From Mycobacterium gordonae (GTDB lineage Bacteria; Actinomycetota; Actinomycetes; Mycobacteriales; Mycobacteriaceae): a stretch of 33,855 bases of DNA. This document shows, one piece after another, positions 31,636 through 33,855 of this stretch (the first letter of the stretch is position 1; each line of letters opens with the position of its first letter). The translations under genes and the position numbers were made by a program. The notes beneath the pieces are model-generated. The model worked only from the letters and a program-made list of their open reading frames with translations. It searched no databases and had not been told where the DNA came from. Where the stretch lies: contig NZ_LKTM01000352.1 in NCBI RefSeq assembly GCF_001417955.2, positions 1 through 33,855 of the forward strand, written 5' to 3'.

Positions 31636-32841
31636 CCCGTGCGAGAAGTACGGGCCGGCACCAGGTGCCAGGGACGAATAACCGCTGTTCACCAGGGGCT
31701 GCAGAAAGGTGTTGAGGTTGTTGACGATTGGCTGCGGTACACCTAACTGCTGCAGCGGCACAAGCATCGGCAGGGTCGGCGCCGGGATCATGTAGGTGGT
31801 GATCGTCCCGCCCAGCGAGGTGCCGACGCTGGACAACTCGACCACGTTCGACATCGACGCCAGGGACGATGTGTTGTGGTTGTAGAGCGTCGCGAACAGT
31901 GAGTTCACGACCGCCGGAATGTTCCAGGGTCGATCGGGCGGGTTGGCCCAGCCGTCGTACTGGGCGAACACCACGCTGACGTCGTACTGGGTGCTCGGCA
32001 GGCCCTGCACCGTGTAGTTCACTATCGGCAACGTGAACCCGTCGGGCAGGTACGTCCGCATCACGCCCAGCTCCGGGCTGCCGAACAGCGCGAACTGCAG
32101 GGCGCCGGGCGGGGGTGCGGCAGCCGGATTGGTGGCCAGGTAGGCCAACTCGCGGCTGACGACCAGGGTCCCCTCCGACAGTGCGGCGATACGCACCGGC
32201 GAGCCGTTGCCGTTGACGACCGCGTTGATGATCTGGTCGTTGAGTGCACGCTGCCCGAAGGCGACGGCGTCGTTGACGTCGGGAGCTGCCAGACTGCCGC
32301 TCAGGATGCCCATGCTCGCCGGGTAGTTGAGGACCTGCGCGAGGCTGCCGGGGAACCAGTTCTGTCCGATGGCGTGGTTGATCAGGTCGTACCCCTGCAG
32401 GATCGAGACCGAACCGGGCCCGGGGACGCTGTCGGCGTAAAGCAGTTGGCCGAGGTACGGAAACCGAGTGATGAAATTGGGCAGGTACAGCGGCCCCGCT
32501 CCCGGGACGGTGATTCTGGTTGCTGCCGCCGCGTTCGGCATAGCTTGCGTTTGTGTGGCGTTGGCGAGTTCGGTGGCTTGATAGGCATTCGCGGTTGCCG
32601 CCAGGCGGAGCATCAGCCGCTCCTGATACTGCGACGTCTGCTTGGCCACGGCCTGATATTCGCGGCCGAACGCGCTGAACAACGTCGCCACGGCGGTGGA
32701 CACCTCGTCTTCGGCGGCAGCCAGCAACGACGTGGTGGAGTGCGCGGCCGCTGCCCCGGCCGCGGTGACCGTGGAACCCAAAGCGGCCAGATCCCCGGCG
32801 GCAGCAGTCAGGAAGTCAGGCGTCGCAATGACATACGACAC
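31615..32841 (-). CDS. PE family protein with PE-PPE (serine hydrolase) domain
   Basis: A 408-residue ESX-exported protein. Residues 1-92 form a PE domain (MSYVIATPDFLTAAAGDLAALGS) with the YxxxE export signal YQATE at 87-91. From about 125 a PE-PPE domain (PF08237), an alpha/beta hydrolase, follows. S222 in AALSEGTL is the likely nucleophile in the place of the usual G-x-S-x-G elbow; the first Gly is replaced by Ala, which is tolerated in some members. Esterase or lipase activity on acyl chains is the family expectation. GTG 32841 has AAGGAGG seven bases upstream, a strong site. Convergent with the LMF gene. Substrate unknown. Confidence 0.9.
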   Translation of the reverse strand: MSYVIATPDFLTAAAGDLAALGSTVTAAGAAAAHSTTSLLAAAEDEVSTAVATLFSAFGREYQAVAKQTSQYQERLMLRLAATANAYQATELANATQTQAMPNAAAATRITVPGAGPLYLPNFITRFPYLGQLLYADSVPGPGSVSILQGYDLINHAIGQNWFPGSLAQVLNYPASMGILSGSLAAPDVNDAVAFGQRALNDQIINAVVNGNGSPVRIAALSEGTLVVSRELAYLATNPAAAPPPGALQFALFGSPELGVMRTYLPDGFTLPIVNYTVQGLPSTQYDVSVVFAQYDGWANPPDRPWNIPAVVNSLFATLYNHNTSSLASMSNVVELSSVGTSLGGTITTYMIPAPTLPMLVPLQQLGVPQPIVNNLNTFLQPLVNSGYSSLAPGAGPYFSHGSLVLGF

Positions 32842-33158
32842 AGCTGCCTCCTTGCGGGGCCGATTGGGGACGGGGTGGGCGTCAGATTACTCGCAGCGCG
32901 CAATTCGCCACCGCGGTTCCGGGAAACTCGGGCCGCGCTCGCGAAGACGAAATCAAACCATTCCGGGACTTTCGCACTTCTTTTACCGCCCTCGTCGGTA
33001 ATCGGCATTTTCCGGATGCCGACAGCCCGGCGGTCCCGTGGTCACCGCATGACAATTGCGGAATCACGCTGCACGAGCGCAGGGCCGCCCAGCGGTGCCC
33101 GGTAGGACCGCTTTCGCACGACGGACATGTCTGCGTGCCCAATCGACGTGCGCTGAAC
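32842..33158. other. Intergenic region between PE-PPE gene and the HNH remnant
   Basis: About 317 bases with lower GC than the flanks. No gene is supported: the one long minus-strand frame across it is only the out-of-frame read-through of the frameshifted HNH gene. It carries the AAGGAGG ribosome-binding site of the PE-PPE gene and presumably its promoter. Confidence 0.6.
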
Positions 33159-33855
33159 CTAAGGGTCTTCGTCATCGTCGGGTGCGAAGAGTTTTTCCGG
33201 GTGGTGGAATGTATTGATCCGCGGTTGGCCGTGGTCCAAGTGGGCGGGCGGTAGCCATTCGGTGTCGCTGTTGGCGTTTTGCGGGTGGTCCAGCCTTTTT
33301 CGGCGAGGCGATTATCAATGCCGCAGGCCAGGGTGAGGTCGTGGATGTCGGTGACATAGGTGTTTGTCCAGCCGCTGGCATGGTGCACCTGGGCGTGGTA
33401 GCCGGGGACGTCGCAGCCCGGGCGGGTGCAGCCGCCGTCTTTGGCCAGCAGCATCAGTCGCTGGGCGAGGTTGGCAAACCGCTTGGCGTGGAACAGCGCC
33501 AGGGGTTTGGCGCCGTCGAAGACCGCGAGATAGTGGTGCGCGGTGGCGGCCCAGCCGATCAGGGTGGGCAGCGGGATGCGGGTGCCGCCGCCGGTGCGGG
33601 CCCGCCCGGCCCCGGCCTCGAGGTCCTTCAAACTGGTGGTGACGATGATGCTGACGGGTAGGCCGTTGTGGGTGCCCAGCTCGCCGGTGGCGAACAGTTC
33701 GCGGATGGCGGTGATGATGGCGTCGTGGTTGCGTTGGAGTTGGCTGCGGGTGTCGGTGTCTCCGTCGGGGATGCCGGCGCCGGGGGCGGCGAGTTTGGCC
33801 CAGGCGGCTTCGAGTAGTGCCCGTAGTTCGGGGGTGATCAGGCCGCTGAGCCGGG
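33159..33855 (-). pseudogene. DUF222/HNH endonuclease (13E12-repeat type), 5' beyond window, frameshifted
   Basis: The 3' part of a DUF222-HNH (REP13E12-family) gene that enters from the right edge. The DUF222 tail (LPVSIIVTTSLKDLEAG) precedes an HNH domain, CTRPGCDVPGYHAQVHHASGW then DIHDLTLACGIDNRLAEKGW. After GWTTRK the frame goes wrong at a four-base T run (33277-33280, AAAA on the coding strand). One extra base there restores the normal tail NANSDTEWLPPAHLDHGQPR, INTFHHPEKL and a stop at 33159-33161. Without it, translation runs on with unrelated sequence to 32882. The HNH catalytic core lies before the shift, so activity might survive. The 5' end is outside the window. Confidence 0.78.

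Noticed and set aside
32882..33158. C-terminal extension of the HNH frame.
   Set aside because: It is out-of-frame read-through after the 33277-33280 shift; the conserved tail continues in the neighbouring frame and stops at 33159.

Overview
The window is high-GC mycobacterial chromosome. A PE_PGRS gene, a PE gene with a PE-PPE esterase domain, the mycobacterial Sdh1 complex, aftD, lpqI, fadE5, htdX and a DUF2613 gene are all present. Gene content and order follow, from memory, the M. tuberculosis block Rv0261c to Rv0235c. Abundant PE/PGRS genes suggest a slow grower outside the M. tuberculosis complex. Species cannot be fixed from the sequence alone. I see no tRNA, rRNA, CRISPR array or insertion sequence.

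Region 1 (1-8185) is nitrate/nitrite assimilation. After the truncated PE_PGRS gene (1-1097, minus) come a NarK nitrate/nitrite transporter, an NnaR-type HemD/winged-helix regulator, a sirohydrochlorin chelatase (siroheme supply for NirB) and a TetR ligand-domain protein without a DNA-binding domain. These converge on nirB-nirD. The cobU, cobQ1 and PPE2 genes that I recall lying between the two halves in M. tuberculosis are absent.

Region 2 (8186-9637) holds an Hsp20 chaperone (acr2 type) and a PEP mutase/isocitrate lyase superfamily gene. One extended bidirectional hairpin separates them and contains both stop codons. Region 3 (9756-13881) is the Sdh1 succinate dehydrogenase operon: a small conserved protein, SdhC with a Cys/His cluster, SdhA, SdhB, then a 51-codon ORF.

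Region 4 (13894-21468) is redox and lipid metabolism. It has a 2-oxoglutarate/Fe(II) oxygenase with a flavin reductase, then fadE5, fadA2, and fabG4-htdX. There are strong terminators after fadE5 and fadA2 and palindromes in the two promoter regions.

Region 5 (21469-29576) carries a ClC chloride channel/antiporter, a wrecked M15D (VanX-like) dipeptidase, a TetR regulator, the lipoprotein glycosidase lpqI, a DUF2613 membrane peptide and the arabinosyltransferase aftD, whose expected start codon is missing. Region 6 (29544-33855) holds a Tat-signal beta-carbonic anhydrase, a lipase-maturation-factor membrane protein, a PE-PPE esterase, and the 3' part of a frameshifted DUF222/HNH (13E12-type) gene running off the window.

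I found no clear novel defence or mobile system. The most unusual points are the HTH-less TetR domain in the nitrite block, the oxygenase/flavin-reductase pair, the exported carbonic anhydrase whose start overlaps the LMF gene, the aftD start, and several precise inverted repeats in promoter regions.
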